From Bacillus sp. MRMR6 (GTDB taxonomy: Bacteria; Bacillota; Bacilli; Bacillales; Cytobacillaceae), in assembly GCF_001940785.1 (NCBI RefSeq), contig NZ_MSLS01000007.1, positions 2,959-44,353 on the forward strand: DNA of 41,395 bases. Direction: 5' to 3'. Under the pieces are notes generated by a model. It was not told the DNA's origin and made no database searches. It saw only the letters and a list, made by a program, of their open reading frames with translations. Position 1 is the stretch's first letter; each line of letters opens with the position of its first letter. Of the stretch, positions 24,646 to 33,592 are shown piece after piece. Position numbers and translations under genes: made by a program.

Positions 24646-25413
24646 ATGACAGCAAAAATGGTGTTGAGTTATGCGCCGCCGGTATTTTCAAATGTGGAAG
24701 AAGAGAGGCTTCATCTAAAACAGAAATTAGCAGGTGCGTTCCGGCTTTTTTCCAAGTTTGGCTTTGACGAAGGAGTGGCCGGTCATATTACCGCCCGGGA
24801 TCCAGAGAAAAAGGATCATTTCTGGGTAAATCCATTTGGAATGCATTTTAGCCAGATTAAAGCCTCAGACTTAATCCTCTGTAATCACGAAGGGAATGTG
24901 GTCGAAGGCAATTACCCCGTTAATCGTGCTGCTTTTGCTATTCATTCACAGGTCCATGCCGCAAGACCGGATGTCATTGCTGCTGCCCATGCACACTCGG
25001 TTTACGGTAAGTCGTGGTCTTCATTAGGAAGGCTCCTTGATCCTATTACTCAGGATGCATGTGCTTTTTATAACGACCACTCCTTGTTTGATGATTTTAC
25101 TGGTGTCGTGTTAGATATCGAAGAAGGAAAGCGGATTGGCAAAGCACTTGGACACCGTAAGGCTTGTATTTTACGGAATCATGGTTTATTGACAGTGGGT
25201 AAATCGGTTGATGAAGCAGTATGGTGGTTTATTACAATGGAACGTTCATGCCAAGCACAGTTACTTGCAGAGTCCGCCGGGACACCCATCATCATTGATG
25301 ATGGAAATGCTGCAGCCACGTATGAGGCAGTGGGAACAACGGAGGCTGGCTGGTTCCAATTTCAGCCGTTATGGAACCGCATAGTCAAGGAACAGGCTGA
25401 TCTGCTAGATTAG
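24646..25413 (+). CDS. Class II aldolase/adducin-family protein without the aldolase catalytic Glu
   Basis: A 255-residue member of the class II aldolase/adducin fold. It has zinc-ligand motifs HAHS (His115 and His117) and RNHGLL (His179). In fuculose-phosphate aldolase a Glu precedes the RPD-containing helix (PSSEWRFH); here the aligned stretch is NRAAFAIH, so the catalytic Glu is replaced by Ala. It may therefore be a decarboxylase, epimerase or other metal-dependent lyase. Strong GGAGG lies before the ATG. It heads a unit with a ketopantoate-reductase-like protein, a dehydrogenase and a thiolase. I cannot name its reaction. Confidence 0.85.
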   Translation: MTAKMVLSYAPPVFSNVEEERLHLKQKLAGAFRLFSKFGFDEGVAGHITARDPEKKDHFWVNPFGMHFSQIKASDLILCNHEGNVVEGNYPVNRAAFAIHSQVHAARPDVIAAAHAHSVYGKSWSSLGRLLDPITQDACAFYNDHSLFDDFTGVVLDIEEGKRIGKALGHRKACILRNHGLLTVGKSVDEAVWWFITMERSCQAQLLAESAGTPIIIDDGNAAATYEAVGTTEAGWFQFQPLWNRIVKEQADLLD

Positions 25414-25424
25414 TGAGAACATTC

Positions 25425-25452
25425 CTGAAAGGATGATTTATCATCTTTTCAG
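25425..25452 (+). other. Intercistronic hairpin between aldolase-like and reductase genes
   Basis: CTGAAAGGATG (25425-25435) pairs with CATCTTTTCAG (25442-25452), with one G-U pair around ATTTAT. No T-run follows, so it is more likely an mRNA-stability or processing element than a strong terminator. Confidence 0.55.
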
Positions 25453-25482
25453 TGATACATAAAAACGGCTGGAGGGAAACGA

Positions 25483-26397
25483 ATGAAGATTGCGGTCGCA
25501 GGTACCGGAGCGGTCGGTGGTTATTTTGGTGCCTATTTGCATAAGGCAGGTAATGAAGTCGTTTTTTTAGCCCGAGGAAATAATCTTAAGCTTTTAAAAG
25601 ATAAGGGACTAACGGTACAAGCTGAGACTGAGAGGTTCCATGTTACAGCCGAGTTTACCGATCGTGCTGAAGACCTTTCGGATATTGATTTATTGTTGTT
25701 TTGTGTGAAATCAACGGCTACAGCAGAAGTAGCTGAAAATCTAAAGCCATTTCTAAAAGAAGCTTGCCTAATCATGACTTTGCAAAACGGGGTCGATAAC
25801 GAGGAAATATTGTCAGACACTTTTGGAAGAGACAGGATTTTATCGGCCGCAACCTATATTCAAGCAAATGTTAAAAAAGCAGGTGTTGTCGAACAAATTG
25901 GTATGGCTCCAAGATTAGTAATTGGAGCATTATCTGAAGGATTCACTGATAAAGTGAATGAAATCACCACGATCTTTAATGACGCAAAGATTGACACATT
26001 TCCTTCTGCTAACGTGTTAGAAGTAAAGTGGAAAAAGCTTCTCTGGAACATTACGTTTAACCCTTTAACTGCTTTGATAGAAGAAAACGTCGGTGCTATT
26101 TTTGAACATCAAGGTTTAAGGAATATTGCGATAAAAATGTGTCAGGAGGCCATTATGGTTGCTAGAACACTAGGGTATAACATCGAGGAAGATTTCTACT
26201 TAACCATCCTAGAACAAGGACAATTTGCTAGAAATCATAAAACCTCCATGCTGCAGGATAAGTTAAACGGAAAGAAAATGGAGCTTGAGTCGATTTGTGG
26301 ATATTTAGTCAAAAAAGGAAAATCAGTGAAGGTTGACACGCCTGTGATTAAAACGATTTATTCTCTTTTATCCTTTCAAGACCTGAAAAATAGATGA
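25483..26397 (+). CDS. Ketopantoate reductase family oxidoreductase (PanE/ApbA-like)
   Basis: A 304-residue NAD(P)-dependent 2-ketoacid reductase-like protein. The N-terminal Rossmann domain has GTGAVGGYFG (7-16) and LLFCVKS. The linker Lys lies in VKWKKLLWNITFNPLTAL, the family's catalytic Lys/Asn region, and the C-terminal helical domain has the NHKTSMLQD motif. The family normally makes pantoate, but panE paralogues in catabolic operons often act on other 2-oxo or 3-oxo acids. Its position between the aldolase-like protein and an acyl-CoA dehydrogenase favours such a role. It overlaps the next frame's upstream ATG. Confidence 0.85.
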   Translation: MKIAVAGTGAVGGYFGAYLHKAGNEVVFLARGNNLKLLKDKGLTVQAETERFHVTAEFTDRAEDLSDIDLLLFCVKSTATAEVAENLKPFLKEACLIMTLQNGVDNEEILSDTFGRDRILSAATYIQANVKKAGVVEQIGMAPRLVIGALSEGFTDKVNEITTIFNDAKIDTFPSANVLEVKWKKLLWNITFNPLTALIEENVGAIFEHQGLRNIAIKMCQEAIMVARTLGYNIEEDFYLTILEQGQFARNHKTSMLQDKLNGKKMELESICGYLVKKGKSVKVDTPVIKTIYSLLSFQDLKNR

Positions 26398-26414
26398 AAA
26401 GCGAGGTGTTCATT

Positions 26415-27563
26415 TTGAATTTTGAATTGGATGACGACATCCTCTTTTTAAAAAGAAATGTTCGCAACTTTATACAAACAGAGGTAGAAGCAGTTGCCAT
26501 GCAAATAGAAGAAGAAAACAGAATTCCGGAAAGAATTATTAATCTATCAAAGGAAATGGGGCTTTTTGGCTTAAGTATTCCGGAGAAATATGGCGGTCTA
26601 GGAATCGGAATGGTCGGGAAATGCGCCCTTTACGAAGAGATTGGCCAAACTCATAATGGTTATACGACATTAATTGGTGCCCATACCGGTATTGGTACAG
26701 TTGGGATTGTGGAGATGGGAAATGAGGAACAAAAGAACAAGTACCTTCCTCTCATGGCAAGTGGTGAAAGAATTGGGGCGTTTGCTTTAACAGAGCCAGA
26801 AGCGGGCTCGAATGCGGCAAATTTGAAGACAACTGCCGTCCGTAAAGGTGATAAATATATCTTAAATGGCTTAAAGCACTATATTACCAATGCTGTTGAA
26901 GCGAGTGTATTTACAGTTATGGCAGTTACTGATCCTTCAAAGGGAGCGAAGGGTATAACTTCGTTTATCGTCGAAAAGGATTATCCAGGTTTTCAAGTAG
27001 GTGCTGTTGAGAAAAAAATGGGATTAAGAGGGTCAAATTCAGCAGAGCTCATTTTTGAAAACTGTGAGGTGCCTGTCGAGAATGTCCTTGGCACCGAAGG
27101 CCAGGGCTATGTGAATGCTTTGAAAATTCTGGCAAATGGCCGAGCAGGTCTGGCTTCGAGGAATCTTGGTTCGTGTCAAAAGCTGTTAGATATGTCAGTC
27201 AGGCACGCTAAGGAACGGATTCAGTTTGGTACACCGATTATAAAGCACCAAGCAGTTGGTCATATGCTATCCGAGATGGCGGTAGAGATTGAGGCTCTGC
27301 GCTCCTTTACATACCGAGTAGCTTGGATGGTCGATCAAGGGATGAAGGTTATTAAAGAAGCGGCTATGCTAAAGCTATATGGGTCAGAAGTGTATAACCG
27401 GATAGCAGATAAAGCAGTACAAGTTCATGGTGGCCTAGGCTACATTGCAGATTATCCAATTGAGCGTTTTTTTCGAGATGCTCGCATTACCAGGATCTAT
27501 GAGGGAACCTCGGAAATTCAAAAAAACATTATCGCATCTCAATTGGATTCTGAGTATAGCTAA
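26415..27563 (+). CDS. Acyl-CoA dehydrogenase (second paralogue)
   Basis: A 382-residue flavoenzyme with [47 protein letters not shown] and [24 protein letters not shown] (cited in part). Unlike the first paralogue it keeps the catalytic Glu in [10 protein letters not shown], as in medium- and short-chain enzymes. The TTG at 26415 is preferred because GAGGTG lies 7 bases upstream; an in-frame ATG at 26394 overlaps the previous stop but has no ribosome site. It precedes a thiolase in the same unit. The two dehydrogenases may act on different steps of one pathway. Confidence 0.93.
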   Translation: MNFELDDDILFLKRNVRNFIQTEVEAVAMQIEEENRIPERIINLSKEMGLFGLSIPEKYGGLGIGMVGKCALYEEIGQTHNGYTTLIGAHTGIGTVGIVEMGNEEQKNKYLPLMASGERIGAFALTEPEAGSNAANLKTTAVRKGDKYILNGLKHYITNAVEASVFTVMAVTDPSKGAKGITSFIVEKDYPGFQVGAVEKKMGLRGSNSAELIFENCEVPVENVLGTEGQGYVNALKILANGRAGLASRNLGSCQKLLDMSVRHAKERIQFGTPIIKHQAVGHMLSEMAVEIEALRSFTYRVAWMVDQGMKVIKEAAMLKLYGSEVYNRIADKAVQVHGGLGYIADYPIERFFRDARITRIYEGTSEIQKNIIASQLDSEYS

Positions 27564-27583
27564 CTATACAACCGGGAGGAAAA

Positions 27584-28768
27584 ATGGTGAAGGATATTGT
27601 AATCTTAAGTGCTGTTCGCACACCTGTTGGCAGATATGGAGGGGCATTGAAAAATATAAATTCTGGGACTCTAGCATCCATTGTTATCAAGGAAGCTATT
27701 ACAAGGGCTGGAATCAACGCTAACCAAGTGGATGAGGTCATATTAGGAGAAGTCAGACAATCAACTGAATCTTCCAACGTAGCTAGAGTTGCTGCTTTAA
27801 GAGCGGGGGTCCCAGAAACTGTGCCTGCTTTTACGATTAACCGGCTTTGTGCCTCAGGAATGCAGGCAGTCGCCTCTGCTGCCCAGCAAATAGCCTTTGG
27901 TCAGGCAGAGATTGTAGTCGCTGGCGGTACAGAAAATATGAGCAGGGCTCCTATCTATCTTAGAAACTCTCGCTTTGGCGGCGACAATTCAAAACTTGTC
28001 GATTCCAATACAGAGGCAGGGCAGCAGCCTAATGAAATCTATGGAAGCCAATTAGGAATGGGAATCACTGCGGAAAATGTCGCAGAGAGGTATTCCATTT
28101 CAAGGGAGGACCAGGATAGGTTTTCGCTAGAAAGTCAGCTTAAAGCTAGTTTTGCAATCGAAAATAAGAAATTTGAAGCTGAAATGGTTCCAGTTGAAAT
28201 CAAAGATAAGAAGAAATCTTTTCTGTTTAAAGAAGATGAGCATCCAAGGCCAGATACAACAATTGAAGCACTTGCCAGGCTTAAACCTGTTTTTAAAGAA
28301 AATGGAACCGTTACCGCCGGAAATGCATGTGGCCGAAATGACGGAGCAGCAGCTTTGGTGTTAACATCCTCCACAAATGCCAAGCAACTAGGGCTAAAGC
28401 CAATGGCAAGACTAGTGGATTGGGCTGCAGCCGGGGTTTCTCCTAAAGTGATGGGGATTGGACCTGTACCAGCAGTAAGGAAACTATTAGAGCGGGTGCG
28501 ACTCACACTTGAAGACATTGATTTAATTGAATTAAATGAGGCTTTTGCCTCACAAGCATTGGCAGTCATTCGCGGATTACAATTAGACCCTGAAAAGGTG
28601 AATGTAAATGGTGGAGCTATTGCATTAGGGCATCCTCTTGGGGCTACAGGAGCAAAAATTATCACTACTTTATTGTATGAACTAGAACGCCGTGAGAAGA
28701 GAAGGGGAATTGCTACCCTATGTATCGGCGGTGGTCAAGGAATGGCAATTATGGTTGAACGTATATAA
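27584..28768 (+). CDS. Thiolase, acetyl-CoA acyltransferase (first paralogue)
   Basis: A 394-residue thiolase that cleaves a 3-oxoacyl-CoA with CoA. The nucleophile is Cys89 in [10 protein letters not shown], His350 lies in GHPLGATGA, and the acid/base Cys380 is in CIGGGQG. The NEAFAS motif is also present, so the enzyme looks active and degradative. GGGAGG lies 4 bases before the ATG, close but usable; a GTG directly after would have better spacing. It is last gene of its unit and is followed by a long hairpin. Confidence 0.94.
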   Translation: MVKDIVILSAVRTPVGRYGGALKNINSGTLASIVIKEAITRAGINANQVDEVILGEVRQSTESSNVARVAALRAGVPETVPAFTINRLCASGMQAVASAAQQIAFGQAEIVVAGGTENMSRAPIYLRNSRFGGDNSKLVDSNTEAGQQPNEIYGSQLGMGITAENVAERYSISREDQDRFSLESQLKASFAIENKKFEAEMVPVEIKDKKKSFLFKEDEHPRPDTTIEALARLKPVFKENGTVTAGNACGRNDGAAALVLTSSTNAKQLGLKPMARLVDWAAAGVSPKVMGIGPVPAVRKLLERVRLTLEDIDLIELNEAFASQALAVIRGLQLDPEKVNVNGGAIALGHPLGATGAKIITTLLYELERREKRRGIATLCIGGGQGMAIMVERI

Positions 28769-28777
28769 CCAAATTAA

Positions 28778-28824
28778 TGCAAAAGCATCCATTTTCCTCG
28801 GATTGAAAGAATGGTGCTTTTGCA
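28778..28824 (+). terminator. Long hairpin ending the thiolase operon
   Basis: TGCAAAAGCA (28778-28787) plus CCATT pairs with AATGG plus TGCTTTTGCA (28815-28824), with one bulged T in a 15-bp stem. No T-run follows, and the loop is 16 bases, so termination strength is uncertain. Confidence 0.55.
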
Positions 28825-28831
28825 AAACATA

Positions 28832-28882
28832 GTAGTTGGTGCAGTTGAGAACGGAAAAATTGTTCCAATAAAGGTAGATTAG
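28832..28882 (+). pseudogene. Remnant of a Liv-type substrate-binding protein gene (3' end only)
   Basis: The frame reads VVGAVENGKIVPIKVD and stops. It matches the extreme C terminus of the intact binding protein at 37099-38316 (VVAAVEDGKIVPIEVK) at 12 of 16 positions, including the place of the stop. Codons differ at several synonymous sites, so it is an old paralogue and not a recent copy. Nothing upstream continues the reading frame as a binding protein: the thiolase hairpin abuts it. It marks a deletion that removed a second transporter gene. Confidence 0.75.
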
Positions 28883-29102
28883 TATAGAATTAACTAGAGA
28901 TGTTAACTACTTGTTCACAATTTGAACATATAGTATTTTTATCATAAAGATCAAGAGAATGCTATTCTTTACTAAGTTTCGTTAATCATTATATACGAGA
29001 ATTTTTTAATTTAGTAGAATAATTTAAAAAATCAGCACGTATCAATAGGAATATTAATATGTTTCTACAATACTAGTGAGAAATTTGGTGAAAAATTAGC
29101 TG
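28883..29102. other. AT-rich spacer without genes
   Basis: Very AT-rich sequence with no open frame that I can support. It probably carries decayed DNA between the binding-protein remnant and the next promoter. Confidence 0.5.
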
Positions 29103-29134
29103 TTGAATATTCTAAACATTTTGTTTATTATAAT
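29103..29134 (+). promoter_or_regulatory. Candidate SigA promoter of the SDR-thiolase-TetR unit
   Basis: TTGAAT (29103-29108) with TATTAT at 29126-29131 (17-base spacer) or the overlapping TATAAT at 29129-29134 fits a vegetative promoter. The second TetR-type operator starts 7 to 10 bases downstream, the same geometry as at 21515-21574. Confidence 0.6.
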
Positions 29135-29140
29135 TTTAGT

Positions 29141-29164
29141 AACATACCGACTAGTTAGTATGTT
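29141..29164. promoter_or_regulatory. TetR-family operator, copy 2
   Basis: A 24-bp near-palindrome with arms AACATAC and GTATGTT and the centre ACTAGT. It shares both arms and the ACYRGT centre with the copy at 21551-21574. It governs the unit that contains the TetR gene itself, so autoregulation is expected. Confidence 0.75.
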
Positions 29165-29184
29165 AAACGATTTAATGTTCGAAA

Positions 29185-29198
29185 TGTAAAGGCTTACA
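29185..29198. promoter_or_regulatory. Possible cre variant
   Basis: TGTAAAGGCTTACA has perfect TGTAA/TTACA arms as in cre boxes but GG instead of the central CG. It lies in the leader of the SDR gene. The changed centre makes a CcpA role doubtful. Confidence 0.25.
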
Positions 29199-29261
29199 AT
29201 TTTTGCGGTTTAGTTGAAGATTTACATAGTAACGTAAATAGTTCCGTTGGGGGTATGAACA

Positions 29262-30035
29262 ATGCATGTCAATGAGTTATTTAATTTAAAAGGCAAGGTT
29301 GCCATCGTAACAGGCGGAGGTAGAGGATTAGGTCAACAAATTGCCGAAGGCTTTGCAGAAGCCGGAGCAAATGTGGTTCTTTGTTCAAGAAGGTTGGAAG
29401 CTTGTGAAGAAGTAAGTGAGGAACTTAAAAAGCTTGGGGTGGAAACACTTGCTTTGAAATGCGATGTTAGTAATCCTGAGGATGTACAGAATGTTGTAGA
29501 GCGAACAGTTGAGAAATTTGGCCGTATTGATATTCTTGTAAATAATAGCGGTGCGACCTGGGGAGCATTAGTAGAAGAAATGCCGCTCGAGGCATGGAAC
29601 AAAGTAATGAATGTAAATGTGACAGGAACATTTTTAATGTCCCAGGCTGTAGGAAAAGTGATGCTAGAGCAGCAGTATGGGAAAATTATTAATATTGCCT
29701 CGACAGCAGGTCTTGGGGGAAGCAATCCGAAATTTATGAATGCCATTGGTTATAATGCTTCTAAAGGTGCCGTGATAACCTTCACAAAGGATCTAGCCGT
29801 AAAATGGGGGCCAAGAGGTGTATACGTAAATGCCATTGCTCCAGGCTTTTTCCCGACAAAAATGTCAAAAGGTCTTTTAGAGCACGGAGGGAAAGAAATA
29901 CTTGAGGGTACACCACTAAGAAAATTCGGTACCGACTCAGACCTTAAAGGAGTTGCATTATTCTTAGCATCACCTGCATCAGACTTTGTGACCGGAGATG
30001 TCGTTGTGGTCGATGGTGGAACACATGCGATGTAG
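29262..30035 (+). CDS. Short-chain dehydrogenase/reductase (second paralogue)
   Basis: A 257-residue NAD(P)-dependent SDR. TGGGRGLG (17-24) binds the cofactor, NNSG marks the central strand, and Ser147, Tyr164 and Lys168 (GYNASKGA) form the catalytic set. The Ser-Tyr gap carries an insert (GGSNPKFMNAIG) of the type seen in gluconate 5-dehydrogenase-like SDRs, so it differs in class from the first SDR of the island. CSRR after beta-2 favours NADP. It is first gene of the repressor-controlled unit and precedes a thiolase, so a 3-hydroxyacyl-CoA or secondary alcohol substrate is likely. Confidence 0.9.
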   Translation: MHVNELFNLKGKVAIVTGGGRGLGQQIAEGFAEAGANVVLCSRRLEACEEVSEELKKLGVETLALKCDVSNPEDVQNVVERTVEKFGRIDILVNNSGATWGALVEEMPLEAWNKVMNVNVTGTFLMSQAVGKVMLEQQYGKIINIASTAGLGGSNPKFMNAIGYNASKGAVITFTKDLAVKWGPRGVYVNAIAPGFFPTKMSKGLLEHGGKEILEGTPLRKFGTDSDLKGVALFLASPASDFVTGDVVVVDGGTHAM

Positions 30036-30073
30036 ATGTTATATACCATTCTAACACAAGGGGTGAAGATAGA

Positions 30074-31243
30074 ATGAATAGAGATGCAGTCATCGTATCA
30101 GCAGTGAGAACGGCTATTGGCAGGCAAGGCAGTGCTCTTGCAGGCGTACCTGCTCATGTATTAGGAGCAGAAGTGATAAAAGAAGCAGTAAGAAGAGTAC
30201 ACCTCGATCCAGAAAGTGTCGATGATGTCATTTTTGGAAACGTCTTATCTGGAGGTGGAAATATTGCTAGATTAACAGCTTTACAGACGGGTTTAACACT
30301 TAATTTGCCTGGGATTACGGTCGACCGGCAATGCGGTTCTGGAATTAATGCGATTAATCTTGCTGCACAGGCAATTCGTGCAGGCGATGGAGACATTTAT
30401 ATCGCCGGTGGTACAGAAAGTATGAGCCGGGCACCCTACTTAATGGACCGGCCGGAAAAGCCGTTCAGCCCGGTACCGCCAAGCTTTAGAAAGTCTCAAC
30501 TCTCTCCGAAGGAAATTGGCGATCCGCCGATGGGGATTACCGCAGAGAATCTGGCGGTAAAATATCAGATTACTAAAGAAGAACAGGATGAATTTGCATA
30601 CCAAAGTCAGAAGCGGATGAAGGTTGCTATGGAAGAGGGGCGTTTTGATGATCAAATTGTCCCAATCACGATACCGGTGAAAAAAGGTGAGCCATTTGTT
30701 TTTAAAACAGATGAGCATCCTCGTCCGCAAACAACACTTGAGGCTCTAGCAAAGCTTCCCCCAGCCTTCCTGCAAGGAGGGACGGTGACAGCTGGAAGCA
30801 GTTCAGGTTTAAATGATGCGGCTGCGGCATTAGTGATTATGTCTCGAGAAAAGGCTGAGGAGCTGGGACTAACACCTTTAGCCGTTATTCGTTCTTATGC
30901 AGTTGCAGGTGTTGATCCTAACATAATGGGAATTGGACCTGTCCCAGCAGTTAGAAAGGTAATGGAAAAGTCAGGACTTTCCTTAAATGAGATGGATCTG
31001 ATTGAAATCAACGAAGCTTTTGCTGCACAAGTTCTTGCCTGTAACCGTGAGCTAGAAATGGATCTAGCAAAGATAAACGTGAATGGCGGAGCAATTGCAC
31101 ATGGTCATCCACTTGGGGCAACAGGTGCAATACTGGCAACGAAAGCGGTGTATGAATTAAAAAGATCTGGTGGAAGATTTGCACTTATTACAGCTTGTAT
31201 CGGTGGCGGTCAAGGTATTGCTACCATTATTGAACGAGAGTGA
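30074..31243 (+). CDS. Thiolase, acetyl-CoA acyltransferase (second paralogue)
   Basis: A 389-residue thiolase with Cys87 (VDRQCGSGI), His345 (GHPLGATGA) and Cys375 (CIGGGQG), all intact. It is similar to the thiolase at 27584 over its whole length but clearly distinct, so the island has two thiolytic steps or two substrate ranges. AGGGGTGA lies before the ATG. The TetR gene starts 5 bases after its stop, a tight operon. Confidence 0.94.
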   Translation: MNRDAVIVSAVRTAIGRQGSALAGVPAHVLGAEVIKEAVRRVHLDPESVDDVIFGNVLSGGGNIARLTALQTGLTLNLPGITVDRQCGSGINAINLAAQAIRAGDGDIYIAGGTESMSRAPYLMDRPEKPFSPVPPSFRKSQLSPKEIGDPPMGITAENLAVKYQITKEEQDEFAYQSQKRMKVAMEEGRFDDQIVPITIPVKKGEPFVFKTDEHPRPQTTLEALAKLPPAFLQGGTVTAGSSSGLNDAAAALVIMSREKAEELGLTPLAVIRSYAVAGVDPNIMGIGPVPAVRKVMEKSGLSLNEMDLIEINEAFAAQVLACNRELEMDLAKINVNGGAIAHGHPLGATGAILATKAVYELKRSGGRFALITACIGGGQGIATIIERE

Positions 31244-31248
31244 AATAG

Positions 31249-31824
31249 ATGAAGCAAAAAATAATGGAAGCTAGTATCCAGTTATTTGACCAAAATGGTT
31301 TTAAATCCACCTCGATTAAAGATATTGTGGATTCAATCGGTGTAACAAAGGGTACATTTTACTATTATTTTGCTAGTAAAGAGGAGTTATTAAAGGATAT
31401 TCACTTGATTTATATTGAAGAGTTACTTGAACAGCAGGAAAATATACTTTCAAATCCGTGCACAAACTGTACGTATAAACTGTATGAGATCGTCGTTACA
31501 CTCATTAAGAATATTCGAACAAAAAGACAGAGTGCGCGGATTTTCTTTCGAGAAATGAGGCATTTATCCGAAGATAATTTGGATGATATCCGGATTAAAC
31601 GAAATGAGTATCGTAAAAATGTAGAAGACTTGATTCAAGAGGGAATTTCGAGGAAGGAATTTAAGGGAGAAGTTCGGGCCGATATTCTAACCTTTGGAAT
31701 CCTCGGAATGACCAATTGGAGCTATTATTGGTACAACCATAAAGGCGAAGTTAGTGAAGAGCAGGCTGCAGAAATCTTTTTAGAAATGATATTAAATGGA
31801 ATTAAGAGTAATAGCTTGCATTAA
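31249..31824 (+). CDS. TetR/AcrR-family transcriptional regulator of the catabolic island
   Basis: A 191-residue repressor-type regulator. The N-terminal helix-turn-helix reads FKSTSIKDIVDSIGVTKGTF with YYYFASKEELL, the TetR signature. The remainder is a helical ligand-binding domain, probably for an acyl-CoA, as in the FadR, LiuR and PsrA-like TetR proteins. It is the third gene of a unit whose promoter carries one of the two matching operators, so autorepression and control of both units is the natural reading. The protein-operator link is inferred from position and symmetry only. Confidence 0.92.
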   Translation: MKQKIMEASIQLFDQNGFKSTSIKDIVDSIGVTKGTFYYYFASKEELLKDIHLIYIEELLEQQENILSNPCTNCTYKLYEIVVTLIKNIRTKRQSARIFFREMRHLSEDNLDDIRIKRNEYRKNVEDLIQEGISRKEFKGEVRADILTFGILGMTNWSYYWYNHKGEVSEEQAAEIFLEMILNGIKSNSLH

Positions 31825-31826
31825 AA

Positions 31827-31840
31827 TGACAGCGTTTACA
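31827..31840 (+). promoter_or_regulatory. cre-like box upstream of the acyl-CoA ligase
   Basis: TGACAGCGTTTACA matches the cre consensus TGWAARCGYTWNCW at 13 of 14 positions (C instead of A at position 4). It begins 3 bases after the TetR stop, 53 bases before the ligase start. Confidence 0.45.
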
Positions 31841-31892
31841 ATTGACTGCCTTATGGAGTTTTATAACCTAAATATGAAGGGAAGAAATACAT

Positions 31893-33557
31893 TTGGTAAC
31901 CTTACATTTTGAACATTGGCCAAAAATATCAAAATCCTTGAGAGTTCCAACGACTTCCTTATATGACAACCTAAAAGTAAGTGCCAGCCGGTATCCTGAT
32001 CAAACGGCCATTTATTATTACGGTAATAAACTTTCATATGAACAATTAGACCAAGAGGTTAACTCGCTTGCAGGATATTTACAGCAGAAGCTGGGAGTAT
32101 CTTCAGGTGAGAAGGTCTTGCTATTTATGCAAAATTCTCCACAGTTTGTCATTGCTTATTATGCTATTTTACGTGCGAATGCGGTTGTGGTGCCTATTAA
32201 CCCCATGCTGGTAGCAGATGAACTAGAGTTTTATATAAAAGATTGTGAAATTAAAACAGTATTAGTGGGACAGGAATTATACGATCGAGTCCGCCCGCTG
32301 CTCGGGTCCACCACACTTGAAAACGTATTGATTGCTGCCTACTCAGATTATAAGTACAGCGATTATTCTATTGATCTTCCACAAGAAGTTGTAATGGACA
32401 GGATGGTATTTACTGAATCCAATCATTATCTCTGGAGAGAAGCGATTGAGGCAAATCTAACACCAAGTGAACATACTTCCATAGGTCATGATTTAGCTGT
32501 ACTGCCTTATACATCGGGTACAACAGGGTTGCCTAAGGGCTGTATGCATACGAATAAAACAGTTCAAGCCAATACGGTTGGGGCGTACTATTGGTCACGG
32601 GCAACACCTAATGCCGTGCATTTGATGACTCTTCCGCTCTTTCATGTTACCGGTATGGTCCATAGTATGCATATGCCGATTTATAGCGGCAGTACGATGG
32701 TGATCATGACAAGATGGAATCGTAATGCAGCTGTTGAAATGATAAAAAGTCAAGGCTGTACCCACTGGGTTACCATCGCCACGATGATTGTTGATTTTTT
32801 GGCCAATCCGAACCTTAATCCAGAAGATATTTCTTCCTTAACATCTCTATCAGGTGGAGGAGCAGCACTTCCTGAAGCGGTTGGGGAAAAATTGTTCCAA
32901 TTAACAGGTCTGCGTTTTGTAGAAGGTTACGGATTGTCTGAAACCATTTCTCAAACCCATTTTAACCCTGCTGACCGTCCAAAAATGCAATGCTTAGGGA
33001 TTCCATCCTTTGATGTTGATGCCCGGATCATTGAACCAGCAACAGGTAAAGACCTTGGGATTGGCGAAATAGGCGAGATTATCGTCAATGGACCCCAGGT
33101 GATGGTTGGATACTACAATCGGGACGATGAAAATCAGAATTCATTTATTGAAATTGACGGGAAAAGATTCTTTCGAACAGGCGATATCGGTCGATATGAT
33201 GAAGACGGTTATTTCTTTATCGTTGATCGAGTGAAAAGAATGATAAATGCTTCAGGCTATAAAGTATGGCCGACAGAGGTAGAATCTTACCTTTACAATC
33301 ATCCTGCCATCCAACAAGCCTGTGTAGTCGGTGTTCCAGATGAACGAAGAGGTGAGACGGTGAAGGCATTTGTCATCTTAAATGAAAGTTTTGAGGATAA
33401 GGTGAGTGAAGAAGAAATTATCAGCTGGGCTAAAGAGCATATGGCTGCCTACAAATATCCGCGGCAAATTGAATTCAGAAAGCATTTCCCTATGACATCA
33501 AGCGGAAAAATCCTCTGGCGCCAGCTCCAGGAAGAAGAAAAAAACAAAGTTCAATAG
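31893..33557 (+). CDS. Acyl-CoA synthetase (AMP-forming ligase)
   Basis: A 554-residue adenylate-forming enzyme that activates a carboxylic acid to its CoA thioester. Motifs: the P-loop-like YTSGTTGLPKG, EGYGLSET, FRTGDIGRYDEDGYFFIVDR and VKRMINASGYKVWPTEVE (C-terminal hinge), and the catalytic Lys in TSSGKILWRQL. It starts with TTG at 31893 after AAGGGAAG; no nearby ATG exists in frame. It sits between the beta-oxidation genes and the Liv transporter, so it probably activates the imported acid. The chain length or ring type of the substrate cannot be told; related proteins are annotated as long-chain or medium-chain ligases. Confidence 0.93.
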   Translation: MVTLHFEHWPKISKSLRVPTTSLYDNLKVSASRYPDQTAIYYYGNKLSYEQLDQEVNSLAGYLQQKLGVSSGEKVLLFMQNSPQFVIAYYAILRANAVVVPINPMLVADELEFYIKDCEIKTVLVGQELYDRVRPLLGSTTLENVLIAAYSDYKYSDYSIDLPQEVVMDRMVFTESNHYLWREAIEANLTPSEHTSIGHDLAVLPYTSGTTGLPKGCMHTNKTVQANTVGAYYWSRATPNAVHLMTLPLFHVTGMVHSMHMPIYSGSTMVIMTRWNRNAAVEMIKSQGCTHWVTIATMIVDFLANPNLNPEDISSLTSLSGGGAALPEAVGEKLFQLTGLRFVEGYGLSETISQTHFNPADRPKMQCLGIPSFDVDARIIEPATGKDLGIGEIGEIIVNGPQVMVGYYNRDDENQNSFIEIDGKRFFRTGDIGRYDEDGYFFIVDRVKRMINASGYKVWPTEVESYLYNHPAIQQACVVGVPDERRGETVKAFVILNESFEDKVSEEEIISWAKEHMAAYKYPRQIEFRKHFPMTSSGKILWRQLQEEEKNKVQ

Positions 33558-33592
33558 ATATAGAAAAATAAAAAGAGATTAATAGAATTGAT

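Noticed and set aside
28135..28665. 176-residue minus-strand ORF opposite the first thiolase
   Set aside because: It is antisense to conserved thiolase sequence, has no ribosome site of note and no family features.
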